Shown here piece by piece: positions 27,516 to 36,420 of a DNA stretch of 64,000 nucleotides (positions within the stretch are counted from its first letter, which is position 1; the number at the start of each line of letters is the position of its first letter). A model generated the notes under the pieces. It saw only the letters and a program-made list of their open reading frames with translations. It did no database searches and was not told the DNA's origin. Source of the DNA: Hydrogenophilus thermoluteolus (GTDB lineage: Bacteria; Pseudomonadota; Gammaproteobacteria; Burkholderiales; Rhodocyclaceae); the NCBI RefSeq assembly GCF_003574215.1, contig NZ_AP018558.1, forward strand, positions 1,095,001 to 1,159,000, given 5' to 3'. The translations under genes were made by a program, and so were the position numbers.

Positions 27516-28469
27516 TCACCACGGCGCGGTGAGGGCAAAGATCGCTTGCGGGTGCCCCGCGGTAGCCAGCCACGTGAGCGGTAGCGACGGTTTGCCGGGG
27601 ACAGCGAGCGCTGCCTCTGCTTCACGGCGGTTGTGGCCTACCTCGACGAGAAGTTTTCCACCTGCCGTGAGGTAGCGCGGCGCGTCGGCAACGATGCGCC
27701 GCACTAGCGTCATCCCATCATCCCCTGCGGCCAGCGCCAGTTGCGGCTCGTGGCGGAATTCGTCGGGAAGATTGGCCATCGCCTCAGTAGTCACATACGG
27801 CGGGTTGGCCAGAATCAAGTCGAACGGTTCACTGGGCGCACCCAGTGCGGCGAAGAGATCGCCTTGCGCAAGCGTGATGCGTTCCGTGAGCCCGTAACTT
27901 TCCACGTTGATTTGCGCGACGGCCAACGCGTCGGGCGAAAGGTCGGTTGCAACGATTTGCGCGTTGGGAAACGCTTCGGCAGCCAGAATCGCCAAACAGC
28001 CGCTTCCCGTGCACAGTTCGAGCACGCGCGTGACTGCCGTAGGGGGTTTCTCGAGCCAGCGCGCCAGTGCTTCCGGTGCAAGGAGTTCGGCCAGGAACGA
28101 ACGCGGAATGATCACCCGCTCGTCGACATAAAACGGTTTTCCCTGTAGCCACGCCTCGTTGAGGAGGTAGGCGGTGGGCACGCGTGCTTCGGTACGCGCG
28201 GCTAGGAGTTCCGCCAGGTGGCTCCGTTCGTCGGGCAGCAATCGGGCGTCGAGCAGCATATCGAGTGTGTCGAGCGGGAGGTGGAGCGCTCGTGCAACCA
28301 GCCACCGCGCTTCGCAAATCGCATCGAGACACCCTTGACCATAGGCGCATTCGGCGGATTCCATCGCGGTGACGGCAAAACGGATCCAATCACGCACCGT
28401 TGTCAGGTTTTCTATGGCCGTTTCCCATTCGGTGCCCAGCGTGAGCGAAAAAGTTTCGTCGCTGTTCAT
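27516..28469 (-). CDS. prmB: Ribosomal protein L3 N5-glutamine methyltransferase
   Basis: Methylates a glutamine of ribosomal protein L3. The 317-aa product has an N-terminal helical domain (LTTVRDWIRFAVTAMESA), LNEAWLQGKPFYVDERVIIPRS, SAM motif LELCTGSGCLAILAAEAFP and catalytic LANPPYVTTEAM. The long N-terminus and context next to dapE point to PrmB rather than PrmC. Its start overlaps the dapE stop by 4 bases. It converges with sufA across an 81-base gap in which no terminator was seen. Confidence 0.94.
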   Translation of the reverse strand: MNSDETFSLTLGTEWETAIENLTTVRDWIRFAVTAMESAECAYGQGCLDAICEARWLVARALHLPLDTLDMLLDARLLPDERSHLAELLAARTEARVPTAYLLNEAWLQGKPFYVDERVIIPRSFLAELLAPEALARWLEKPPTAVTRVLELCTGSGCLAILAAEAFPNAQIVATDLSPDALAVAQINVESYGLTERITLAQGDLFAALGAPSEPFDLILANPPYVTTEAMANLPDEFRHEPQLALAAGDDGMTLVRRIVADAPRYLTAGGKLLVEVGHNRREAEAALAVPGKPSLPLTWLATAGHPQAIFALTAPW

Positions 28470-29626
28470 ACGCCCTCCTCTCTGGCGAGCAGTTTGTGGA
28501 GCGTGGTTTCATAGATGCGCGCCAAGGGTTCGAGATCGGCGACGGCAATGCGCTCGTCGACCTGATGGATCGTTGCGTTCACGGGTCCAAATTCGACCAC
28601 TTGGGGACAGATTTGGGCAATGAAGCGGCCATCCGAAGTTCCGCCGCTTGTCGAGCAGGTGGGCGTCACGCCCGTTACGGCAGTGATCGCATGGTGTAAT
28701 GCCGCGACCAGCTCCGCCCGTGGGGTCAAAAACGGGCGCCCCGAAAGGGACCAGTCCAACGTGTAGCGGAGGTGGTGCCGGTTCAAAATCGCTTCGGTGC
28801 GCGCAATCAACTGCTCCGGGGTCTGTTCGGTACTGAAACGGAAATTGAAATCGACCGTGCAGGTGCCAGGAATGACATTGGTCGCCCCCGTTCCGGCATG
28901 GATATGGGCCACTTGAAACGTGGTGGGCGGAAAATCGTCGTTGCCGTGATCCCAGACCGTGCTGCACAGTTCCGCAAGCGCTGGCGCCAAACGGTGAACC
29001 GGATTGTCGGCGAGGTGGGGATAGGCAACGTGCCCCTGTTTCCCCAGCACCGTGAGGTGGCCGGTGAGGGAACCGCGCCGACCGTTTTTGAGGGTATCGC
29101 CCAACCGTTGGCTGCACGTTGGTTCGCCGACGATCGTGTAGTCGAGCGTTTCCCCCCGTTGCGCAAGGAGATCGACGACGTGGCGCGTACCATACTGGGC
29201 AGGTCCTTCTTCGTCGGAAGTGAGGAGAAACGCGATCGAGCCCCGGTGGTTGGGGTGCGACGCAACGAAGCGGCTTGCGGCGACGACCATCGCTGCGAGC
29301 GAACTTTTCATGTCAGCCGCACCGCGGCCGTAGAGATAGACTACGCCGTCATCCCCTTCGGCGACCGTCGGCGTGAAAGGGGGAAAGCGCCAGCGTGCCG
29401 AATCACCCGGCGGAACGACGTCGGTGTGGCCAGCAAAGACGACATACGGTTGCGTTGTGCCGCGCCGCGCCCAGAGATTAGCGACCCCTGCGCAATCGAA
29501 CCGTTCGCAGGAAAAACCGAGCGAAGTGAGCCGATTTGCGATGAGGTCAAGGCAACCCGCGTCGTCGGGCGTGACCGACGGACGGGCGATCAACGCTTGC
29601 GCGAGTTCCAACACCGGGCTCATCAT
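28466..29626 (-). CDS. dapE: Succinyl-diaminopimelate desuccinylase
   Basis: Hydrolyses N-succinyl-LL-diaminopimelate in lysine and peptidoglycan precursor synthesis. The 386-aa dinuclear zinc enzyme has VFAGHTDVVPPGD, GRGAADMKSSLA, LTSDEEGPA, VGEPTC and CSTSGGTSDGRF. Homology begins MSPVLELAQALIARPSV, fitting ATG 29626 or 29623; a longer frame from ATG 29656, only three bases after the pilU stop, is a real alternative. It lies between pilU and prmB on the same strand. Confidence 0.94.
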   Translation of the reverse strand: MMSPVLELAQALIARPSVTPDDAGCLDLIANRLTSLGFSCERFDCAGVANLWARRGTTQPYVVFAGHTDVVPPGDSARWRFPPFTPTVAEGDDGVVYLYGRGAADMKSSLAAMVVAASRFVASHPNHRGSIAFLLTSDEEGPAQYGTRHVVDLLAQRGETLDYTIVGEPTCSQRLGDTLKNGRRGSLTGHLTVLGKQGHVAYPHLADNPVHRLAPALAELCSTVWDHGNDDFPPTTFQVAHIHAGTGATNVIPGTCTVDFNFRFSTEQTPEQLIARTEAILNRHHLRYTLDWSLSGRPFLTPRAELVAALHHAITAVTGVTPTCSTSGGTSDGRFIAQICPQVVEFGPVNATIHQVDERIAVADLEPLARIYETTLHKLLAREEGV

Positions 29627-29659
29627 GACCGAATCGCCGTTTTGCGCGTCCAACATGGT

Positions 29660-30868
29660 TCATTCGATCCGAAAGTGAGAGAAATCCACGGAAGTTTCGT
29701 CCGAAGCAGTAGGAGTGCGCAGAGGATTGGGCGCTGATCGCTGCGAACCCGTTACCGGTTCCTGCTCCGACACTTCGTCTTTGACCCGGTTGCTGGGGCC
29801 GTTGTCGAGCCGCCAAGCCAGATTGCTGGGGGAATCGGCGTATTGCATCGCGACTTCGCGAGTGATCGCGCCGCTTTCCACCAGCTGCGCAAGCGCCTCT
29901 TCGAAACTTTTCATCTCGGCGGTGAGCGAGCGTTCGAGCGCTTCCCGAACGGCAAAGAGGTTTCCCTTTTCGATCGCTTCAGCGATGAGCGCAGTGTTGA
30001 GCAGGATCTCAACGGCCGGATAGCGGCGACCCCTTAGTCCAGGAACCAACCGTTGCGCAACGATCGCGCGTAACGCAACCGCCAGGTCTCCGTAGAGGAG
30101 CGCGCGGCTCTCCAACGGAAAAAAGTTGACGATGCGGTTGAGCGCGTGATAGCTGGTGTTGGCATGCAGCGACGCGAGCACCAGATGTCCCGTGAGCGCG
30201 TATTGCAGCGCTGCCTCCATCGTTTCGCGCGTGCGGATCTCGCCGATCAAGATGCAGTCCGGCGCTTGCCGCATCGCGTTCTTGAGCGACTCGGCCCAGG
30301 AGTGGGTGTCCGTACCGACGTCGCGCTGATTGACGATCGATTTCTTATGTTGAAAGAGGAACTCGATCGGGTCTTCGACCGTGAGGATATGGCCGCTGCG
30401 CTGGGCCGCGCGGGTGTCGACCATCGACGCCAGCGTGGTCGATTTGCCGCTTCCCGTGGCACCGACCACCAACACCAAACCGCGCTGCGCCAGCGCTAGG
30501 TCGCGAAGAATCGGTGGCAGATGGAGCGCTTCGAGCGCCGGGATCTCCAGCGGAATATAGCGAAAAACCGCCGCGGGCGTGCCGCGCTGCCAAAAGAGGT
30601 TGCAGCGGAAATTGCCAATACCGGGCAGTGGCAGCGAAAAGTTGAGCTCCCGTTCGCGGACGAACTGCGCCCAACGCGCTTCGTCAGCGACGAACGCCTG
30701 CAGCCACTCGGTGAGTTGGGGTGCGGTCAGTGTCTGGGCGTTCAAGGGTTGGGCGTTGCCTTCGATCCGAATCGTCACCGGCGCACCCGCACTCAAATAG
30801 ACGTCGGACGCTCGTTTCGCCGCCATCAGGCGGAAGATCTTCTCGAAGGTAGGGGTGAGTTGTGCCAT
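29660..30868 (-). CDS. pilU: Type IV pilus retraction ATPase, PilU-like
   Basis: A hexameric secretion-type ATPase for pilus retraction. The 402-aa product has the N-terminal PAS-like domain with KRASDVYLSAGAPV, Walker A VGATGSGKSTTLASMVD, LTVEDPIEFLFQHKKSIVNQ, Walker B region RQAPDCILIGEIRTRETM and HLVLASLHANT. The FQHKKSIVNQRDVG segment and longer C-terminal tail favour PilU over PilT, but family assignment alone cannot exclude PilT. No other pilus gene is nearby; it sits between dapD and dapE. Confidence 0.85.
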   Translation of the reverse strand: MAQLTPTFEKIFRLMAAKRASDVYLSAGAPVTIRIEGNAQPLNAQTLTAPQLTEWLQAFVADEARWAQFVRERELNFSLPLPGIGNFRCNLFWQRGTPAAVFRYIPLEIPALEALHLPPILRDLALAQRGLVLVVGATGSGKSTTLASMVDTRAAQRSGHILTVEDPIEFLFQHKKSIVNQRDVGTDTHSWAESLKNAMRQAPDCILIGEIRTRETMEAALQYALTGHLVLASLHANTSYHALNRIVNFFPLESRALLYGDLAVALRAIVAQRLVPGLRGRRYPAVEILLNTALIAEAIEKGNLFAVREALERSLTAEMKSFEEALAQLVESGAITREVAMQYADSPSNLAWRLDNGPSNRVKDEVSEQEPVTGSQRSAPNPLRTPTASDETSVDFSHFRIE

Positions 30869-30893
30869 CGGAACTGCTCAGTCCGGTATGGGT

Positions 30894-31724
30894 TCAAGTG
30901 CCGCGCAAGAGTTCGTTGATCGCGGTTTTGGCGCGAGTTTGCGCATCCACCCGCTTGACGACCACGGCGCAATAGAGGCTATAACGCCCATCGGCGCTCG
31001 GCAACGACCCGGGGACGACGACCGAACCCGAAGGAACGCGTCCGTAATGGATTTCCCCCGTCTCGCGATCGAAAATTCGGGTGCTTTGTCCAATATAGAC
31101 CCCCATCGAGATCACGCTGTTTTCTTCGACCACCACCCCTTCAACGATCTCTGAACGTGCGCCGATGAACACGTTGTCTTCGATGATCACCGGGCCAGCT
31201 TGAACCGGCTCCAACACGCCGCCAATCCCGACACCACCCGAAAGGTGCACGTTTTTACCGATTTGCGCGCACGAGCCGACGGTTGCCCAGGTGTCGACCA
31301 TCGTGCCTTCGTCGACGTACGCACCGATATTGACGTAGCTGGGCATCAAGACCACGTTTTTGGCGATGTAACTCCCGCGGCGTACCATCGCCTGGGGAAC
31401 GACGCGACACCCAGCGGCGCGAAACGCCGCTTCGTCGTACGACGCGAATTTGGGGGCGACTTTGTCGAAATAGCGCGAAACTCCGTCATCCATCACCCAG
31501 TTGTCGTAGAGGCGAAAGGAAAGGAGCACCGCTTTCTTGACCCACTGATTGACCACCCAATCACCGACGCCGCGCCGCTCCGCAACCCGAAGCTCGCCAC
31601 GGTCCAACCCGGCAATCACCGCATCCACCGCGTCGCGTACGTCTTGCGGGGCTTTGGTCGGGGAAAAGCGGGTACGCTCTTCGAATGCCGCGTCGATGAG
31701 TGCTTGCGTCTCCTGCCAGTTCAT
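30894..31724 (-). CDS. dapD: 2,3,4,5-tetrahydropyridine-2,6-dicarboxylate N-succinyltransferase
   Basis: Adds succinyl from succinyl-CoA to tetrahydrodipicolinate in diaminopimelate synthesis. The 276-aa product (E. coli, 274) has an N-terminal helical part with KAVLLSFRLYDNW, and a left-handed beta-helix with MPSYVNIGAYVDEGTMVDTW, LSGGVGIGGVLEP and FIGARSEIVEGVVVEE. GGAAG precedes ATG 31724. First gene of the dapD-pilU-dapE-prmB unit. Confidence 0.96.
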   Translation of the reverse strand: MNWQETQALIDAAFEERTRFSPTKAPQDVRDAVDAVIAGLDRGELRVAERRGVGDWVVNQWVKKAVLLSFRLYDNWVMDDGVSRYFDKVAPKFASYDEAAFRAAGCRVVPQAMVRRGSYIAKNVVLMPSYVNIGAYVDEGTMVDTWATVGSCAQIGKNVHLSGGVGIGGVLEPVQAGPVIIEDNVFIGARSEIVEGVVVEENSVISMGVYIGQSTRIFDRETGEIHYGRVPSGSVVVPGSLPSADGRYSLYCAVVVKRVDAQTRAKTAINELLRGT

Positions 31725-31800
31725 TCCGCTTCCTTTCTTCCACCAGTGAATTCAAACGGCAAATGGTATCATGCGCGCCCAATGGTTGCATGAGGTGACG

Positions 31801-34800
31801 ATGCGACTTTCCCGAATCCGACTCGCTGGCTTCAAAACCTTCGTCGAACCCACCGTGATTGCGGTCGATGCGCCGTTTGTCGCGATCGTTGGCCCCAATG
31901 GCTGCGGCAAGTCGAACGTGATCGACGCCGTGCGCTGGGTGCTTGGTGAAACGCGCGCCTCCAGTATGCGCGCGCAGACGATGAGCGACGTGATCTTCAA
32001 CGGCAGCGCCGAACGCAAACCCGCAGCTCGCGCCAGCGTCGAGCTGATCTTCGACAACCTCAACGAAGCGCGAGTGGGGGCATGGGCGCGGTTTGAAACA
32101 CTCTCGGTCAAAAGGATTCTGACCCGAGACGGGGAATCGAGTTACTGGCTCAACGGTCAACGGGTGCGGAGGCGAGATGTGCTCGACCTCTTTTTGGGCA
32201 CCGGTCTGGGACCGCGCGCCTACGCGATCATCGAGCAGGGGATGGTGAACCGACTGATCGAAGCCAAACCGGAAGAGTTGCGCCATCTGCTCGAAGAGGC
32301 CGCAGGAGTGACCCGATATCGGGAACGCCGCAAAGAGACGGAAGCGAAGCTCCAGGAAGCCGAAGCGCACCTCGCGCGGCTTCGGGATCAGTTGGCGACG
32401 TTGCGCAGCAACGAAGCCCGACTCCAAGCCGAAGCGGAAACTGCCAAAACCTGGCGCAAATGGACCGCGCAAAAAACGCGAACCGAGCGTCTTTTGTGGG
32501 CGTTGCGTCGGGTGCGTGCAGAGCAGGTGCTCGCTGCCGCGCGGCATGCCGAAACCGAAGCGGCGGCGCAACTTGCAAAGTGGCGCGAACAGCTCGCGGC
32601 GTTGTCTCAGGAAAGGGCAGCGGCGCAAACCGCTTTCCAAGAAGCCACGCAGACGTTAGAAGCAGCACAGCAAAACTACTATCAAATCCAGGCGCAGGTG
32701 GTGGAACTGCGCCACCAAGCGCAGAACGCTGCGATACGACAAACGGCGTTGGCGCAGGAACGCGAAACGATCCTTGCTGAGCGCGCCCGTTGGGCAGCGG
32801 AACAGACGCGGGTGACCGAAGCGTTGCACGCGGCGCAGGAAGAGGTCGCGGTCTGTGAGGCGCGCTGGGAGGAGCTGCTCGAAGCCTGGGATGCCGCTCA
32901 GGAGGCGTTGCAAGCTGCCGAATGCGTTGCGCAACAAAAACACGCCGTCGAGAAACGTTTGCAGCACGAAAGGGATCAGCTCGACAGGCGTCTTGCGCAG
33001 GTGCGACTCCATCGGCAAACTGCTGAGCGGCAGCAGCAAAAGATTTTTACGCAGCGCGCGCACTTGCGCCAAGAGCTGGAATCCCACGACGACGCGCCTG
33101 CGGATTTGGCGCCGCTCCTTGCGGAACAGACGGCGGTTCAGGAACAACGCGCTAGACTGGAACGTGCGTTGGCGCAAAGCGACGTCGAATGTACAGCGCT
33201 CGACACCGAAACGCGCCAAGCGGATGAGGCCCTTCGGTCCTGGCGCGAACAACGGGCGGAAGTGGCGGGTCGCGTGCGTAGCTTGGAAAAAGCATTGTCG
33301 CGGCATCGAAACGCTGCGGCCAAAGCGCACGCTGCGGAAAATCCAGAACTCTGGCAGCAGATCGATGTGGCCCCTGAGTATGCTAATGCAGTTGCGGCCG
33401 CGCTCACACCGTGGATGCAGAGCATAGCCGCTACGCCGGATGGCGTATTGCCGAAGGGTGTAGGCTCGTGCGCCGTGCGGCGCGACGCGGTTCCCGAACG
33501 CACACCGAACGATCCGCCAAAGCCACCGGAAGGCGTCGTTGCCCTCCATTCGGTGATCACGACGTCCGATCCCGCGCTCGCATCGTGGCTGCGCGCAAAA
33601 CTCGACAACGTCTGGCTGACCGAAACCCTTACTGCGGCAATCGACGCGTGGGTGGTCGCCCATCACGCCATCGTCGTGACCCGTGACGGTGGGCAACTCA
33701 CCCCTTGGGGCTGGATTCCTCGGAACGAATCCGATTCGGCGGCACAGGAAGCGACCCTGCTCGAACAGCGTGCCGAGCTCGCCGAATGGCAACAACGGTT
33801 GGTCGCCATCGAAAAAGAGATCGAGTCTGCCGAGCAGCATGCGGCGCTGTGTGCGGAACGATACCAAATTGCCCGGGAAAAGGGTGAAGCGCTGCGCGCT
33901 GAGCAGCGCCAAATCACACAGCACGAGCAGAAACTTGCATTGCAATTGGCGCAACGCAAAGAGCAGTTGGCGTGGGCAAAGCGCTGGCGCGCCGAACGTT
34001 TGGCGCGCCTGGCTGAGCTCGATGCCGAATGGGCGCGATTGCATGACGAGATCGCAGAGCGAAACGACGAAGAGGAAGCGCTGCTCGAGCAGCTCGCACT
34101 GCTGGACGAAGCGTTGGAGCGAGCGCGCACCGAGGCGCGCGTTGCGCAAAGTGCCTGGCAAGAGGCGCAACAAAACGCGCGCACACTCGAGCACGAGAAG
34201 CAGGCGCTCGCAGCGCAACAGCAACAGATGACCCGGCATTGCACGCTCCTAGCAGAAAGCCTTACGCGAACGGAAACGGAACGGCAACGGCTCGAGAGCC
34301 GACTTGCGGAGCTCGACCGTGAAGCCGCTGCGCTCGATACCGGACCCGCACCAGAAACCGTGCGCACCTTGGAGGCGCAACTCGACCAGGCCGAACAAGC
34401 CGTCCGGGGAGCGCGTGAAGCCGTGAAAGCCGCGGAAGCGCACTTTCGCGCCGCAGAGCAGCAGGCGCAGGCCCACGAACAGGCACGGAACGCGCTCGAA
34501 ACGGCGTGGCAACAGGCGCACGATGCACGCGTTGCCGCGGAAATGGAAGTGGCGCGGTGGCAAGAGGCCTTGGCGGCGGCGGAGGTCGACTGGGACGCGT
34601 TGCGGGTTCAGGTCCCTCATCTCGACGAACAGCAGCTCGCCAACGAATTGGAACGACTCACCCAAGCGATCGACGCGCTCGGGCCAGTGAACCACGCGGC
34701 GTTCGCTGCACTCGAAGCGCTCACCCAGGAGATCGACGCATTGCAACGCCAAGTCGATGATATCGCTGCTGCCGAACAGACCTTGCGGGAAGCGATCCGT

Positions 34801-35298
34801 ACCATCGACAAAGAGACGCGGGAAGCGTTGCAACAGACCCACCGCGCGGTCAATCGCGCCTTTTCCGAACGCTTCTCGCAACTTTTTGGTGGCGGGCAAG
34901 CGCAATTGGCGCTGACGGGAGACGAAATCCTCGACGCCGGCGCACAGATCATCGCACAGCCACCCGGCAAAAAGAACGGCACGATCCAGCTCCTCTCTGG
35001 CGGCGAGAAAGCTTTGACTGCGATTGCGCTGGTTTTCGCCTTTTTCGACCTCAATCCCGCGCCGTTTTGCATTCTCGACGAGGTCGACGCGCCGCTGGAC
35101 GACGCCAATACCCAGCGCTATGCGGCGCTGATTCGCACGATGGCAGAACGAACCCAGTTCCTCGTGATCACCCACAACAAACTGACGATGGCCGCAGCGG
35201 ATCGTTTGGTCGGGGTGACGATGCGCGAGCAAGGGGTTTCCCGCACAGTGGACGTCGACGTGGAACGTGCCGTACAATTGGCGCAACCGGCCGTATAA
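31801..35298 (+). CDS. smc: Chromosome partition protein SMC
   Basis: A 1165-aa condensin ATPase for chromosome compaction and segregation. Walker A GPNGCGKSN is at 31-39, with LAGFKTFVEPT before it. Two long coiled-coil arms rich in Ala, Glu, Gln and Arg flank a hinge at about 515-640 (VVALHSVITTSDP). The C-terminal head has LLSGGEKALTAIALVFAFF and ILDEVDAPLDDANTQRY. ATG 31801 begins at the homologous MRLSRIRLAGF; the frame extends upstream without similarity. Start of smc-zipA-ligA, a common operon. A possible -10, TATCAT, is at 31767-31772. Confidence 0.96.
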   Translation: MRLSRIRLAGFKTFVEPTVIAVDAPFVAIVGPNGCGKSNVIDAVRWVLGETRASSMRAQTMSDVIFNGSAERKPAARASVELIFDNLNEARVGAWARFETLSVKRILTRDGESSYWLNGQRVRRRDVLDLFLGTGLGPRAYAIIEQGMVNRLIEAKPEELRHLLEEAAGVTRYRERRKETEAKLQEAEAHLARLRDQLATLRSNEARLQAEAETAKTWRKWTAQKTRTERLLWALRRVRAEQVLAAARHAETEAAAQLAKWREQLAALSQERAAAQTAFQEATQTLEAAQQNYYQIQAQVVELRHQAQNAAIRQTALAQERETILAERARWAAEQTRVTEALHAAQEEVAVCEARWEELLEAWDAAQEALQAAECVAQQKHAVEKRLQHERDQLDRRLAQVRLHRQTAERQQQKIFTQRAHLRQELESHDDAPADLAPLLAEQTAVQEQRARLERALAQSDVECTALDTETRQADEALRSWREQRAEVAGRVRSLEKALSRHRNAAAKAHAAENPELWQQIDVAPEYANAVAAALTPWMQSIAATPDGVLPKGVGSCAVRRDAVPERTPNDPPKPPEGVVALHSVITTSDPALASWLRAKLDNVWLTETLTAAIDAWVVAHHAIVVTRDGGQLTPWGWIPRNESDSAAQEATLLEQRAELAEWQQRLVAIEKEIESAEQHAALCAERYQIAREKGEALRAEQRQITQHEQKLALQLAQRKEQLAWAKRWRAERLARLAELDAEWARLHDEIAERNDEEEALLEQLALLDEALERARTEARVAQSAWQEAQQNARTLEHEKQALAAQQQQMTRHCTLLAESLTRTETERQRLESRLAELDREAAALDTGPAPETVRTLEAQLDQAEQAVRGAREAVKAAEAHFRAAEQQAQAHEQARNALETAWQQAHDARVAAEMEVARWQEALAAAEVDWDALRVQVPHLDEQQLANELERLTQAIDALGPVNHAAFAALEALTQEIDALQRQVDDIAAAEQTLREAIRTIDKETREALQQTHRAVNRAFSERFSQLFGGGQAQLALTGDEILDAGAQIIAQPPGKKNGTIQLLSGGEKALTAIALVFAFFDLNPAPFCILDEVDAPLDDANTQRYAALIRTMAERTQFLVITHNKLTMAAADRLVGVTMREQGVSRTVDVDVERAVQLAQPAV

Positions 35299-35322
35299 CC
35301 TTCGGCGTTAGGAACCGATTCG

Positions 35323-36408
35323 ATGGATACCCAACTGTTGCTTGCCTTGGGGGGGGTCGCTGCACTGGCCGGCGTAGGTTTTTGGGCCTACACCGCGTGG
35401 CAGACCCACCAACACCGCAAAAAGATCGAACAGAGCTTTGCGCGTCCCGACGAGGCGCGTTCGCTGGAAGTGGAACCGGAAGGGCGGCTCAACCCGTTTG
35501 GCCCAGTGAAACGAAGCCGCGTGGTGCGCGAAAACGAACCGGAGCTGCCGGTCGAACCCCGTCCCGAACACCCGCCAGAACACCCGCGCCACCTCCACCG
35601 GCGGGTGGACCTGATGGTGGAATTCACCGCGAGCGAACCGATCGATCTCGCGCGGCTGCGTGAAGTCCTGATCGCCGAATTCCGCGACGCCGACAATTTG
35701 CCGATGCGCTGGTACTTTTTCGACGACGCCAACAACGACTGGGAACTCGTCACGATCGAAAGCAATGGCACGCCGCACAAAATCCTAGCGGCACTCCAAC
35801 TCTGTGATCGTTCCGGCCCGATCGGCGAGCGGGAATACCTGCGCTTTATCGGGGGTGCCGAGCGGGTTGCCGACCAATTGGGTCTGGCGCTCGGTCGCAT
35901 CGATTCGCGTACGCAGGTATTGCGCTTGGCGCAAGAACTGGATCGTTTCTGCCACGACGTCGATCTGCAAATCGCGATCAACCTCAAACCCCGTGAAGGG
36001 ACGATGCGTGGCACCAAAGTTCGCGCCGCCGCCGAGGCGTACGGCATGCGGCTCGACGCCGATGGCGTTTATCGCCTCTACGACGACAATGGCGCGGTCC
36101 TCTTCGCACTCATGGACGCGACGGGAGAGCCGTTCATCGCTGCCGAAATGCGCGTCCGCCAAGTCCCCGCACTGACGCTCGTTCTCGAAACCGCGCTCAT
36201 CCCGTCGGCTGCCGTCTTCGACCGGATGATCGCGTTCGCGGAAAAATTGACGAAAACGCTCGAAGCCGAAATCGTCACCGACGACGGGGCTCCGCTTTCC
36301 CCCGAAGCGCTCAAATGGCTCCGGGGACAAGTGGAGTCGAGCCACGAACGGATGCGGCAATTCGAAGTGCCACCGGGTGGCACGGTTGCGCAACGCCTCT
36401 TTGCCTAA
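35323..36408 (+). CDS. zipA: Cell division protein ZipA
   Basis: A 361-aa inner-membrane anchor that ties FtsZ to the membrane. One N-terminal membrane segment (about 4-24, LLLALGGVAALAGVGFW) is followed by a charged, Pro-rich linker (about 40-95) that is short for the family, then the C-terminal FtsZ-binding fold starting VDLMVEFTASEP. The C-terminal domain (about 100-361) is larger than that of E. coli ZipA, similar to betaproteobacterial versions. The position between smc and ligA strongly supports the call. Confidence 0.85.
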   Translation: MDTQLLLALGGVAALAGVGFWAYTAWQTHQHRKKIEQSFARPDEARSLEVEPEGRLNPFGPVKRSRVVRENEPELPVEPRPEHPPEHPRHLHRRVDLMVEFTASEPIDLARLREVLIAEFRDADNLPMRWYFFDDANNDWELVTIESNGTPHKILAALQLCDRSGPIGEREYLRFIGGAERVADQLGLALGRIDSRTQVLRLAQELDRFCHDVDLQIAINLKPREGTMRGTKVRAAAEAYGMRLDADGVYRLYDDNGAVLFALMDATGEPFIAAEMRVRQVPALTLVLETALIPSAAVFDRMIAFAEKLTKTLEAEIVTDDGAPLSPEALKWLRGQVESSHERMRQFEVPPGGTVAQRLFA

Positions 36409-36420
36409 GGGGAAGCGGCA

